A stretch of DNA of 64,000 nt from Luteimicrobium sp042670205 (GTDB lineage Bacteria; Actinomycetota; Actinomycetes; Actinomycetales; Cellulomonadaceae). The translations under genes and the position numbers were made by a program. Shown piece after piece: positions 8,562 to 16,654 of the stretch. The DNA is taken from contig NZ_JBHUWD010000017.1 of NCBI RefSeq assembly GCF_042670205.1, positions 1-64,000 of the forward strand. Reading direction: 5' to 3'. The notes under the pieces were generated by a model that saw nothing but the letters and a program-made list of their open reading frames with translations, was not told the DNA's origin and ran no database searches. Position 1 is the first letter of the stretch. Each line of letters starts with the position of its first letter.

Positions 8562-9584
8562 TCAGCGCGCCCCGACGCGCGCCGGAGCCGCCGCGGTGGA
8601 GGCCCGCACCACGAGCTCGGGCTCGAAGAGGAGCTCGTCCGCGGGCACCTCGACGCCCGAGATCTGGCGGGCCAGCAGGTCGACGGCAGCCCGGCCCATC
8701 GGCTCGATCGGCTGCCGGACCGTCGTCAGTGCGGGGTCGGTGGAGTTCATCAGGGCCGAGTCGTCGTAGCCCACGACGGACACGTCGCGCGGGACCTCGA
8801 GCCCCGCGCGCCGGACGGCCCGGATCGCGCCCAGCGCCAGGGGGTCGCTCGCGCACACGATCGCGGTCGCGCCGGCGTCGAGCAGGCGGTTCGTCGACGC
8901 CTGCCCGGCCTCGAGGGCGTACTGGCTGTGCGCGACCAGGGCCGGGTCGATCGTGACGCCGGCCCGCTGCGCGAGCTGTTCCGCGGCGGCGAGCTTGCGC
9001 TCCGAGGGGATGTGGTCGTCCGGGCCCAGCAGCAGGCCGACGCGCTCGTGGCCGAGCGACAGGACGTGGCCCAACGCCTGTTGCATCGCGACGATCTCGT
9101 CGCACGAGACCCGCGGGAAGTGCAGCGACTCGATCGCCCCGTTGACGAGGACGACGGGCAGCCCGATCTTCTCGAGCCGGTGGTAGTGCGCGTGGTCGGC
9201 GTCGCGCTCGGCGAACAGTCCGCCCGCGAAGATCACGCCCGACACGTGCTGGTCCAGCAGCAGGTCGACGTACTCGGCCTCCGTGATGCCGCCCGCCGTC
9301 CGGGTGCACAGGACGGGCGTGAAGCCCTGCTGCGCGAGCGCCCCGCCGATGACCTCCGCGAGCGCCGGGAAGATCGGGTTCACGAGCTCCGGCAGGACGA
9401 GCCCGACCAGGCGTCCGCGCTCCCCCCGCAGCTTGGTCGGCCGCTCGTACCCGAGGACGTCGAGCGCCGTGAGCACCGCGTCCCTCGTCGCCTGGGAGAC
9501 CCCCGGCTTGTCGTTGAGCACGCGCGACACCGTCGCCTCGCTCACGCCGACCTTCTTCGCCACGTCCGAGAGCCGCTTCGCCAT
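8562..9584 (-). CDS. LacI-family transcriptional regulator of sugar operon
   Basis: A 340-residue repressor with an N-terminal LacI helix-turn-helix (RLSDVAKKVGVSEATVSRVL, from about residue 4), a hinge helix near residue 50 and a periplasmic-binding-protein-like ligand domain ending with the PIEPMGRAAVDLLA segment. It probably controls the GH13/ABC operon on its 3' side and itself, and perhaps the divergent GH20 gene. The frame allows an ATG six codons earlier. The ATG at 9584 was preferred because the HTH starts immediately after it and a TACACT -10 box lies 7 nt upstream, as in leaderless transcripts. Confidence 0.9.
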   Translation of the reverse strand: MAKRLSDVAKKVGVSEATVSRVLNDKPGVSQATRDAVLTALDVLGYERPTKLRGERGRLVGLVLPELVNPIFPALAEVIGGALAQQGFTPVLCTRTAGGITEAEYVDLLLDQHVSGVIFAGGLFAERDADHAHYHRLEKIGLPVVLVNGAIESLHFPRVSCDEIVAMQQALGHVLSLGHERVGLLLGPDDHIPSERKLAAAEQLAQRAGVTIDPALVAHSQYALEAGQASTNRLLDAGATAIVCASDPLALGAIRAVRRAGLEVPRDVSVVGYDDSALMNSTDPALTTVRQPIEPMGRAAVDLLARQISGVEVPADELLFEPELVVRASTAAAPARVGAR

Positions 9585-9591
9585 GAGAAGC

Positions 9592-9657
9592 AGTGTACGC
9601 ATTCGCGCAAGTGGCTTGCGCGCATCTTGCGGGGTGGCTGAAAATCCGACAACGTCG
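9592..9657 (-). promoter_or_regulatory. lacI leader: -10 box and operator-like palindromes
   Basis: On the minus strand TACACT (9597-9592) sits 7 nt before the lacI ATG. Upstream of it lie a perfect palindrome GCGCAAG-TGG-CTTGCGC (9605-9621), another CTTGCG (9626-9631) and GACAACGTCG (9648-9657). CTTGC-type motifs resemble sites bound by actinobacterial MalR repressors. The 116-bp gap is shared with the rightward GH20 gene, so one regulator could act on both. Confidence 0.55.
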
Positions 9658-9700
9658 CGCGCGGTCCGGGTGACGGCGCCGCCTCGATAGGCTCGGAGCC

Positions 9701-11536
9701 GTGCCTGACGACGGTCCCGATCCCCAGCCCGCCCACGACGCCGAGCTCTCCTGGCCCGTCCCCGGCTTCCGTCACCCGGTCCTGCACGCGCCGCTCGCCG
9801 AGCCGTTCGTCGTCGGCCCGACGACGCAGGTGCGGACCGCGCCCGCGCTCGCGGCGGCGGCCGCGACCTGGAAGCGGCAGGCCGAGGACGCGACCGGGCT
9901 CACGCTCGGGTGGCAGCTCCTCGGCGGCGACTCCGCCGCGGTGGCGGGGCCGCCCCTCGACGAGGAGGGCGCGGGACGCCGCACCGTCCCGACCGACGCG
10001 ACGGGCCGCGAGGTCGTCGCGTTCGTCGTCGACGACGCCCTTCCCCCCGCCGGCTACCGGCTCGACACGGGCCACGGTGTCGTCGTGACGGCGCCCGACG
10101 TCGCGGGGGCGCACGCCGCCGTCCAGACGCTCCGCCAGCTCGCCGGCCCCCGCGCGTTCCGTCGCGCCCCGGTGAGCGGCGAGCCCCTGACGATCCCCGG
10201 CGGCCTCGTCGCGACCGACGAGCCGGCGCACGCGTGGCGCGGCGTCCTGCTCGACGTCGCCCGCCACTTCCTCCCCAAGCACGACGTCCTGCGGTTCCTC
10301 GACCTCGCGGCGGCGCACCACCTCAACGTCGTTCAGCTGCACCTCACCGACGACCAGGGCTGGCGCTTCGAGTCACGCCGCTACCCCCGGCTGACCGAGG
10401 TCGGGTCCTGGCGGCGCGAGTCCGGCGTCGGGACCTGGCGCGCAGGCGTCTTCGACGGCCGGCCGCACGGCGGCTCCTACACGCAGGACGACCTGCGCGA
10501 GATCGTCGCGTACGCGCGCGAGCGCGGCGTGACCGTCGTCCCGGAGATCGACGTCCCGGGCCACGTGGAGGCCGCCGTCGCGGCCTACCCCGAGCTCGGC
10601 ACCCGCAAGCAACCCCACGAGGTCCGCACCACCTGGGGCATCAGCACCGAGGTCCTCGACCCGTCCGAGGAGACGCTCACGTTCTTCCGCGACGTCCTCG
10701 ACGAGGTCATGGACGTCTTCGACTCCCCCTACGTCGCGCTCGGCGGCGACGAGGTCCCCACCGAGCTCTGGCGCGCCAACCCGGACATCGTCGCGCGCGC
10801 CGGCGACCTGGGGATCGACGTCGCCGACCTGCACGGCTGGTTCCTCGGCTCGCTCGCGCGGCACGTCGTGGCCGCCGGACGACGACCGGTCGTGTGGGAC
10901 GAGGCGTTCCGGCCGGGTCACGACACATTGCCGCGCGAGACGGTCGTCACCGCCTGGCGCGGTTGGACCGTCGGTCTCCAGGCCATGGCCGCCGGGCACG
11001 ACGTCGTCATGGCACCCGAGCAGGCCGTCTACCTCGACCACCGCGCGGGCGACGGCCCCGACGAACCCGTCCCCGTCGGGTTCCTCCACACCCTGCGCGA
11101 CGTCCACCGGTTCGAGCCCCTGCCCGCAGGCGCGCTCGCCGAGGCCGGCATCACCGAAGTCGACGCGCTCCCCGGGAAGCTCCTCGGCGCCCAGGCCGAG
11201 CTGTGGACCGAGCACCTCGACTCCGCCCGCCGCCTCGACTACGCCGCGTTCCCGCGCCTCGCCGCCTTCGCGGAGGTCGTCTGGGCCGACGAGCCCGCCG
11301 ACGAGCGCGACACCGACGCGTTCGTCGAGCGCCTCGAACGAGACCACCTCCCCCGGCTCGCCGCGTTCGGCGTCGAGTTCCGCCCGCCGGCCGGCCCCCA
11401 CCCGTGGCAGACCCGCCCGGGTGTCGCGGGCTACCCCCGGGACCTTGCGGCCGAGCTCGCCGCGGGCGGTTTCGGCGGTGTCGGGGGCTGGGTCGAGGAC
11501 TCCGCGGGCGCGCGGACGAACGAGGTGGGCGGATGA
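9701..11536 (+). CDS. GH20 beta-N-acetylhexosaminidase
   Basis: A 611-residue family 20 glycoside hydrolase. The N-terminal 165 residues form a GH20b-like domain; the TIM barrel follows, starting at WRGVLLDVARHF. The catalytic pair is Asp350-Glu351 in ALGGDE, acting by substrate-assisted catalysis through the 2-acetamido group. There is no signal peptide, so the enzyme is likely cytoplasmic and acts on imported chitin- or peptidoglycan-derived oligosaccharides. The start is a GTG. The stop overlaps the start of the D-aminoacylase gene (ATGA), indicating coupled translation. Confidence 0.93.
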   Translation: MPDDGPDPQPAHDAELSWPVPGFRHPVLHAPLAEPFVVGPTTQVRTAPALAAAAATWKRQAEDATGLTLGWQLLGGDSAAVAGPPLDEEGAGRRTVPTDATGREVVAFVVDDALPPAGYRLDTGHGVVVTAPDVAGAHAAVQTLRQLAGPRAFRRAPVSGEPLTIPGGLVATDEPAHAWRGVLLDVARHFLPKHDVLRFLDLAAAHHLNVVQLHLTDDQGWRFESRRYPRLTEVGSWRRESGVGTWRAGVFDGRPHGGSYTQDDLREIVAYARERGVTVVPEIDVPGHVEAAVAAYPELGTRKQPHEVRTTWGISTEVLDPSEETLTFFRDVLDEVMDVFDSPYVALGGDEVPTELWRANPDIVARAGDLGIDVADLHGWFLGSLARHVVAAGRRPVVWDEAFRPGHDTLPRETVVTAWRGWTVGLQAMAAGHDVVMAPEQAVYLDHRAGDGPDEPVPVGFLHTLRDVHRFEPLPAGALAEAGITEVDALPGKLLGAQAELWTEHLDSARRLDYAAFPRLAAFAEVVWADEPADERDTDAFVERLERDHLPRLAAFGVEFRPPAGPHPWQTRPGVAGYPRDLAAELAAGGFGGVGGWVEDSAGARTNEVGG

Positions 11537-13470
11537 GCGGGTTCGCCGTTCCGGGGTCGGGTTCGGTCGGGGACGGGGAGGGGGGCCGCGGGTCTTCCAT
11601 CCGGTCGCTCGCCCCTCGCGACCTCCCGCCAGACCCACCACGACCCGCGGCCCCCCTCCCCGCCCCCTCGTCCGTCACCTCGCCTTCCGAATCGGCCGGG
11701 CACCCCCCGCTGCTCGTCCGGGGCGTGCGTGTCCCGTCGTCCGAGCATCCCGGCGGCGGACCCCTCGTCGACGTGCTCGTCACCGACGGCCTGATCCGCG
11801 CGATCGAGAGCGCTGGTGCGCTGGACGCCGAGACCCTCTCTGCGTCGTCGGGCGCGGGGATGCACGTGATCAAGGGGCGCGGGCGCCTGCTTCTGCCGGG
11901 CCTGATCGACGCGCACGTGCACGGCGAGGCGGCGGTCTTCGACCCGGACGTGCAGCTCGCGATGCTCCGCCAGGGCATCACGACGATCGTCGTGGGCCAG
12001 GACGGCATCGGCTTCGCCCCCACGCCTGCGACGCGCGCTCACGACGACGACCGGCCACCCCAGCGCACCCCAGGTCCGGAGAACCCGACCTCGCGAGAAG
12101 GCGACCCGACGGCAGGCGGGGTCGGGGGTGCCGCGCGCGGATCGTGGACGGGTCTGGCGGGAGCGGAGCGAGGAACGAGCGACGCGGATGGAAGATCCGC
12201 GCGCGACACCCCGGACCCCGCCCCCCAGCCACGAGCGACGCCCACCCCGCACGACGCGTTCGGCTTCTCGACCGAGTACTTCCGCGCGATCAACGGCCAG
12301 CACCCGACGTTCCGCGGGGGTTCGGTCGCGGAGCTGAAGCAGACGTACGCCGGGCTCCCGCTGCACGTCGAGGTGCTCGCCCCGCACGGCACGATCCGGT
12401 ACGCGGTGACGGGCGCGGACGCCCGCCCGGCGACGGCGGACGAGGTCGCGGCGATGGTCTCGCTGCTGGAAGAAGCGCTCGACGACGGCGCGGTCGGCAT
12501 GTCGACGGGCCTGGAGTACGTGCCGGCCGCGTACGCGGACGAGGACGAGCTGGTGGCGCTGGCCCGGGTGTGCGCGGCGCGGGGCGTGCCGCACGTGAGC
12601 CACATGCGGGGCTACGAGGAGAAGGCGGGGCGCGCGTTCGCGGAGCTGGTGCGCGTCGCGCGCGCGTCGGGGGTGGCGACGCACGTGTCGCACTACCACG
12701 GCCCCGCGGACGAGCTCGCGGGCTACGTGGACGACGCGCGGGCGTCGGGCCTGGATGTCACGTTCGACTCGTACCCGTACCTGCGGGGGAGCTCGATCCT
12801 GTCGATGGTGACGCTCCCGACGTGGCTCCCCATCGCGGAGCCGGACCGCACGGTCGCGCTGCTGCGCGACCCGGCGGTGCGGGAGCGCCTGCGCACCGAG
12901 CACTTCCCGGGGCTGGCGGACCTGTGGGGGCGGGTCACGATGGCCAACGTGCCGGGCGAGCTGCGCTGGACGGAGGGGCTCGCGCTCCTCGACGTCGCGC
13001 AACGGCTGGGGCTGGACCCGGAGGACACGGCGCTCGAGCTGCTCGTGAGCACCCGGCTGCAGGCGGGCTGCGTGTTCGCGCAGCCCCCGACGAACTCGGC
13101 GGGCTCCGTGCGCACGCTCGCGAACCACGTGGCCCAGCTGGCGGGGTCGGACGCGATCTACGGGGGCGGGCGGCCGCACCCGCGCGGGTGGGGCGCGTTC
13201 GCCCGTTTCGCGTCGGAGCACGTCAGTGCGGGAGACTGGTCCTGGGCGGACGCGGTCGACCACCTGTCCGCTCGCGCGGCCCGCCGGTTCGGCCTGGCGG
13301 GACGCGGCGAGGTCCGGGTGGGCGCGGTCGCGGACCTGGCGCTCGTCGACCCGGACGTGCTGCGGGACCTCGCCACGTACGAGGAGCCGCGCACGCCCGC
13401 GCGCGGTGTGGACGACGTCGTCGTCGGGGGGCGGCACGTGTTGGCGGGTGGAGCGCTGGTCGGCGGATGA
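11533..13470 (+). CDS. N-acyl-D-amino-acid deacylase with two repeat-derived insertions
   Basis: A 645-residue amidohydrolase of the D-aminoacylase family. The metal motif HVH is at residues 128-130 after LLLPGLIDA; GITTIVVGQDGIGFAP and the C-terminal GEVRVGAVADLALVD block are typical. It should release D-amino acids from N-acyl forms. It is odd in being longer than relatives: residues about 8-55, and about 168-240 between GFAP and DAFGFSTEYF, are Pro/Gly/Arg/Asp-rich inserts. Both contain copies of one inverted-repeat element translated in frame (see the repeats at 11574 and 12115). The ATG overlaps the GH20 stop; the stop overlaps an ATG of the next gene. Confidence 0.88.
   Translation: MSGFAVPGSGSVGDGEGGRGSSIRSLAPRDLPPDPPRPAAPLPAPSSVTSPSESAGHPPLLVRGVRVPSSEHPGGGPLVDVLVTDGLIRAIESAGALDAETLSASSGAGMHVIKGRGRLLLPGLIDAHVHGEAAVFDPDVQLAMLRQGITTIVVGQDGIGFAPTPATRAHDDDRPPQRTPGPENPTSREGDPTAGGVGGAARGSWTGLAGAERGTSDADGRSARDTPDPAPQPRATPTPHDAFGFSTEYFRAINGQHPTFRGGSVAELKQTYAGLPLHVEVLAPHGTIRYAVTGADARPATADEVAAMVSLLEEALDDGAVGMSTGLEYVPAAYADEDELVALARVCAARGVPHVSHMRGYEEKAGRAFAELVRVARASGVATHVSHYHGPADELAGYVDDARASGLDVTFDSYPYLRGSSILSMVTLPTWLPIAEPDRTVALLRDPAVRERLRTEHFPGLADLWGRVTMANVPGELRWTEGLALLDVAQRLGLDPEDTALELLVSTRLQAGCVFAQPPTNSAGSVRTLANHVAQLAGSDAIYGGGRPHPRGWGAFARFASEHVSAGDWSWADAVDHLSARAARRFGLAGRGEVRVGAVADLALVDPDVLRDLATYEEPRTPARGVDDVVVGGRHVLAGGALVGG
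11574..11662 (-). repeat. Family-E inverted-repeat element, copy 1 (inside CDS)
   Basis: An 89-bp element with 21-bp perfect terminal inverted repeats (left arm begins CGGGGAGGGGGGCCGCGG). Its 47-bp interior is the reverse complement, with about ten differences, of the interior of copy 2 at 12144-12193. It encodes roughly residues 14-44 of the D-aminoacylase without interrupting the frame. It resembles a miniature inverted-repeat element; no transposase is nearby. Confidence 0.75.
12115..12222 (+). repeat. Family-E inverted-repeat element, copy 2 (inside CDS)
   Basis: A 108-bp element with 29-bp terminal inverted repeats that differ at only two positions; the inner ends are GCGCGCGGATC and GATCCGCGCGC. 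The interior (GTGGACGGGTCTGGCGGGAG to ATGGAA) matches copy 1 in the opposite orientation. It encodes about residues 195-230 of the D-aminoacylase, in the middle of the second extra segment. Confidence 0.75.
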
Positions 13471-13502
13471 GCCGCGAGACCACCGACGGGACAGGAGACG
13501 GC

Positions 13503-14861
13503 ATGACGGAGCGCCTCGGACGGCCGCTGGAACCGGTCGTCGTCGGACCGCGCACGAAGGGCTTGCGCCTGCGCGGCGAGACGGCCGGTGACGGGCTGAT
13601 GATCGGCACGGCGACGATCGACGACGGCCCGTTCGGGCTGCCGTTGCTGACCCTGCAGACCGAGGCGCTCGACCACAACGTGGCCGTCATGGCGAAGGCT
13701 GTCCGGGAGGCCGGCGAGGCTGCCGGCGCGCCGGGCTCGGTCGAGCACGCGCCGCACGTCAAGACGCACATGTCGGCGCAGATCTTCTCCCGCCAGCTCG
13801 CGGCCGGGGCGTGGGGCGCGACGGTCGCGACGCCGAACCAGCTCCGCGTCGTCCGGGACTGGGGCACGCGCCGCGTCCTGCTCGCGAACGAGCTGACGGA
13901 CCCGGACGAGATCATCTGGGTCCGCGACGACCTGGAGCGTGACGAGGGCGCGGAGCTGTGGCTCTACGTGGACTCGGTCGAGGGGCTGACGATGCTGTCG
14001 CGCGGGCTCGCCGGCGCGGGCGACGACGTCCGCTCTCGGCTGGGTGTCCTGGTCGAGGTCGGCGTGACCGACGGCCGGACGGGGGTGCGCTCGACGGCGG
14101 ACGCGCTGGGCCTGGCCCGGGCCGTCCGGGCGAGCGGGCTCACGCTGCGCGGGGTTGCGGGCTACGAGGGCTCGGTGGCCGGGGAGTCGACCCCGGAGAC
14201 GCGCGAGCAGGTCGCCGACTACCTGCGCGGGCTGCGGGACGTCGCGGAGCAGCTCGTCGCGGAGGACCTGGTCGAGGGCGGTGACGTCGTCGTGAGCGCG
14301 GGCGGGAGCGCGTTCGTCGACGTGGTGCTCCAGGTGCTGCCGGGCGCGTTCCCCGCGGGCGGCCCGGCTGCCGGGCACGCGCCGCGCGTCGTCGTGCGCT
14401 CGGGCTCGTACGTGGTGCACGACCACGGGCACTACGCCCACCTCGACGCGTTCTCGCGGGTGCCGGGGGCCGAGCCGCTCCACGCGGCGGCGACCGTCTG
14501 GGGCTCGGTCGTCTCGGTCCCGGAGCCCGGGCTGGTGCTCGTGGGCCTCGGACGCCGCGACGTCCCGTACGACCTCGACCTGCCGCGCGCGCTGTGGCTG
14601 CGGTCCCGCGCCGACGACGGCCGGACCCTCGGCGCCCCGCTCGAGCTCGCCCGCGCGACCGTCACGGACCTCAACGACGAGCACCTGTACCTGCGGATCA
14701 ACCCCGACGCCCCGACCCTCGCCCCGGAGACGACGCACGTGCGCCCGGGCGACGTCATGGGGTTCGGGATCTCGCACCCGTGCACGCTGTTCGACAAGTG
14801 GCGGGTGGGGATCGTCGTCGACGGCGACCGCCCGCTGGGGCTCGTCCAGCTCGACTTCTGA
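13503..14861 (+). CDS. PLP-dependent amino-acid deaminase / D-threonine-aldolase-like enzyme
   Basis: A 452-residue fold-type III PLP enzyme of the alanine-racemase-N / D-serine-dehydratase group. The PLP lysine is expected in APHVKTHMS near the N-terminus. The C-terminal GISHPCTLFDKW supplies the His and Cys that bind zinc in DSD1-type D-serine dehydratases. It probably deaminates or cleaves the D-amino acid released by the upstream deacylase. The frame also offers an ATG at 13467 overlapping the previous stop; 13503 was chosen because AGGAG lies 5 nt upstream of it. Confidence 0.85.
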   Translation: MTERLGRPLEPVVVGPRTKGLRLRGETAGDGLMIGTATIDDGPFGLPLLTLQTEALDHNVAVMAKAVREAGEAAGAPGSVEHAPHVKTHMSAQIFSRQLAAGAWGATVATPNQLRVVRDWGTRRVLLANELTDPDEIIWVRDDLERDEGAELWLYVDSVEGLTMLSRGLAGAGDDVRSRLGVLVEVGVTDGRTGVRSTADALGLARAVRASGLTLRGVAGYEGSVAGESTPETREQVADYLRGLRDVAEQLVAEDLVEGGDVVVSAGGSAFVDVVLQVLPGAFPAGGPAAGHAPRVVVRSGSYVVHDHGHYAHLDAFSRVPGAEPLHAAATVWGSVVSVPEPGLVLVGLGRRDVPYDLDLPRALWLRSRADDGRTLGAPLELARATVTDLNDEHLYLRINPDAPTLAPETTHVRPGDVMGFGISHPCTLFDKWRVGIVVDGDRPLGLVQLDF

Positions 14862-14913
14862 GCCCTCTCCTCCCCCGACCCGACCCGACCCGACCGACCC
14901 CAGGAGCACCCCC

Positions 14914-15321
14914 GTGACCACCGAGAAGACCCCGCTGCGCACCGACGGCGCGCCCGCGCCCGCCCACACGTTCCACCAGGGCGTGCGCAAGGGGCCGTTC
15001 GTGCAGGTCTCGGGCCAGGGCCCGCAGGACCCGGCGACGGGCGAGTACCGCTTCCCGGGGGACGTCGCGGCGCAGACGACGCGCACGCTCGAGAACGTCA
15101 AGGCGATCGTCGAGGCGTCGGGCGCGACGTTCGACGACGTCGTCATGCTCCGCGTCTACCTCACCAAGCGCGAGGACTTCCCGCTCATGAACGAGGCCTA
15201 CGGCGCGTTCGTGGCGGCGAACTCGCCGTCGGGCGTGCTGCCGAGCCGCACCACCGTGTTCGTGGGCCTGCCGCGCGAGGAGATGCTCGTCGAGATCGAC
15301 GCGTTCGCGGTCGCCGACTGA
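14914..15321 (+). CDS. RidA-family enamine/imine deaminase
   Basis: A 135-residue RidA (YjgF/YER057c) protein, which hydrolyses reactive enamine or imine intermediates such as 2-aminoacrylate made by PLP dehydratases. The body (VQVSGQGPQDPATGEYRF to EMLVEIDAFA) is typical; the substrate-binding Arg should be the one in LPSRTTVFV. It follows the D-amino-acid deaminase by 52 bp, which fits detoxification of that enzyme's product. The GTG start is preceded by CAGGAG. The short gap before it carries a CGACC pentamer repeat. Confidence 0.9.
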   Translation: MTTEKTPLRTDGAPAPAHTFHQGVRKGPFVQVSGQGPQDPATGEYRFPGDVAAQTTRTLENVKAIVEASGATFDDVVMLRVYLTKREDFPLMNEAYGAFVAANSPSGVLPSRTTVFVGLPREEMLVEIDAFAVAD

Positions 15322-15330
15322 TGCCTTCGG

Positions 15331-15393
15331 CCGTGGGTGCGTACTTCTTGTGCGACACGCCGGGCATGTCGCACGAAAAGTACGCACCCACGG
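15331..15393. terminator. Family-B hairpin, copy 1
   Basis: A 30-nt arm (starting CCGTGGGTGCGTACTTC) pairs with 15364-15393 at 27 of 30 positions around a 3-nt CGG loop. It starts 10 bp after the ridA stop and ends 16 bp before the MFS start. It has no U-tract. The core recurs at 18.4 and 47.7 kb. Confidence 0.75.
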
Positions 15394-15409
15394 GCGCCTC
15401 GGGGGTGGC

Positions 15410-16654
15410 GTGAGCGGGCAGACAGGAGAGTTCAGCCTCCGGAGCATCGCGGTCGCGGCGTTCGGCCCGTCGATCCTGTTCGGCCTCGCCGAGGGCGCGA
15501 TGCTGCCGGTCGTCCCGCTCACCGCGGTCGACCGGGGTGCGTCGCTCGCCGTGGCGTCCCTCGTCGTCTCGCTGCTCGGGATCGGGTCGATCCTGTCGAA
15601 CATCCCGGCCGGCATCCTCACCACGCGCGTCGGAGAGCGCTGGTCCATGGTCGCGGCGGCCGGGATCAGCGTCGTCGGGCTGGCGCTGTGCCTGGTCGAC
15701 GCCGGGCTCTGGCCCCTCGTGGCGGGCGTCCTGCTCGTCGGGTGCGCGAGCTCGGTGTTCAACCTGGCCCGCCAGTCGTACCTGACGGAGGCCGTGCCGA
15801 TCCACCTGCGCGCCCGCGCCATGTCGACCCTTGGCGGCAGCATGCGGGTCGGGGTGTTCCTCGGCCCGTTCCTCGGCGCCGCCGTCATGCACGTCATGGG
15901 CAAGCCCGGCGGGTACGTGGTGGCGCTGGTCGCCGTCGTCGCCGCGGGCGTCCTCGCGTACCGCGTGCCGGACCTCGAGACACCGACCCGCCGGCACACG
16001 GCCGGAGCCGGCGGCCCGGAGGCCGCGAGCGCCGGGCCCGTGGCTCCCGTGACGACGCGCGGGATGCTCCACGACCACTGGCGCACGTTCGTCACGCTGG
16101 GCTCGGGCGTGTTCCTGCTCTCGGCGGTCCGGGCGAGCCGCCAGGTCGTCATCCCGCTCTGGGCCGCGCACATCGGCCTCGCCCCCACCACGGCGTCGAT
16201 CGTCTACGGGATCGCGGGCGCCGTCGACATGCTGGTCTTCTACCCGGCCGGCAAGGTCATGGACCGGCGCGGGCGCGAGTGGGTCGCGGTGCCGTCGATG
16301 CTGCTCATGGCGTCGGCCATGGTCGTCATGCCGCTCACGCACGCGGTCGGGACGTTCACGGCCGTCTCGATGCTCCTGGGCTTCGGCAATGGCATCGGCG
16401 CGGGGATCATCATGACGCTCGGCGCGGACACGTCGCCGACGGTCGGGCGGCCCACCTTCCTCGGGATCTGGCGCGAGCTCGCCGACGGCGGCGCGGGCGT
16501 CGGGCCGCTGCTGCTGTCCGCGATCACGGCGCTCGCGAGCCTGGCGGCCGGCGTCGTGGTGTCCGGGGCGCTGGGCTACGCGGCGGCGCTCGCGCTGTGG
16601 CGGTGGATCCCGCGACGGCCGGTCCGGGCGGGCGTCAGCGCGCCGGCGCGTTGA
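15410..16654 (+). CDS. MFS transporter
   Basis: A 414-residue major-facilitator protein with about 12 transmembrane helices and a longer central loop (around residues 190-220, Pro/Ala/Gly-rich). Motif-A-like residues are only partly kept (TTRVGERWS near residue 68; MDRRGREW in the second half). The substrate is unknown; its position after RidA and the D-amino-acid genes suggests a related amino acid or sugar. The reading frame extends upstream through the family-B hairpin, so the GTG at 15410, just past the hairpin and preceded by GGGGGTGG, was chosen. The 3' end overlaps the convergent XRE gene by 20 bp. Confidence 0.85.
   Translation: MSGQTGEFSLRSIAVAAFGPSILFGLAEGAMLPVVPLTAVDRGASLAVASLVVSLLGIGSILSNIPAGILTTRVGERWSMVAAAGISVVGLALCLVDAGLWPLVAGVLLVGCASSVFNLARQSYLTEAVPIHLRARAMSTLGGSMRVGVFLGPFLGAAVMHVMGKPGGYVVALVAVVAAGVLAYRVPDLETPTRRHTAGAGGPEAASAGPVAPVTTRGMLHDHWRTFVTLGSGVFLLSAVRASRQVVIPLWAAHIGLAPTTASIVYGIAGAVDMLVFYPAGKVMDRRGREWVAVPSMLLMASAMVVMPLTHAVGTFTAVSMLLGFGNGIGAGIIMTLGADTSPTVGRPTFLGIWRELADGGAGVGPLLLSAITALASLAAGVVVSGALGYAAALALWRWIPRRPVRAGVSAPAR

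Noticed and set aside
9910..13470. A 1186-residue open frame on the plus strand spanning the GH20 and D-aminoacylase genes
   Set aside because: Its first 540 residues are Arg/Pro-rich shadow of the GH20 gene in another frame. Only the part from 11533 is a real protein.
14875..14902. CGACC pentamer repeat before ridA
   Set aside because: It is only about five copies of a short GC-rich unit and can arise by slippage; no function suggested beyond spacing the ribosome site.
15350..15409. N-terminal extension of the MFS protein through the family-B hairpin
   Set aside because: The 20 residues are hairpin-encoded and basic, unlike MFS N-termini, and a GTG with a purine-rich leader follows directly.
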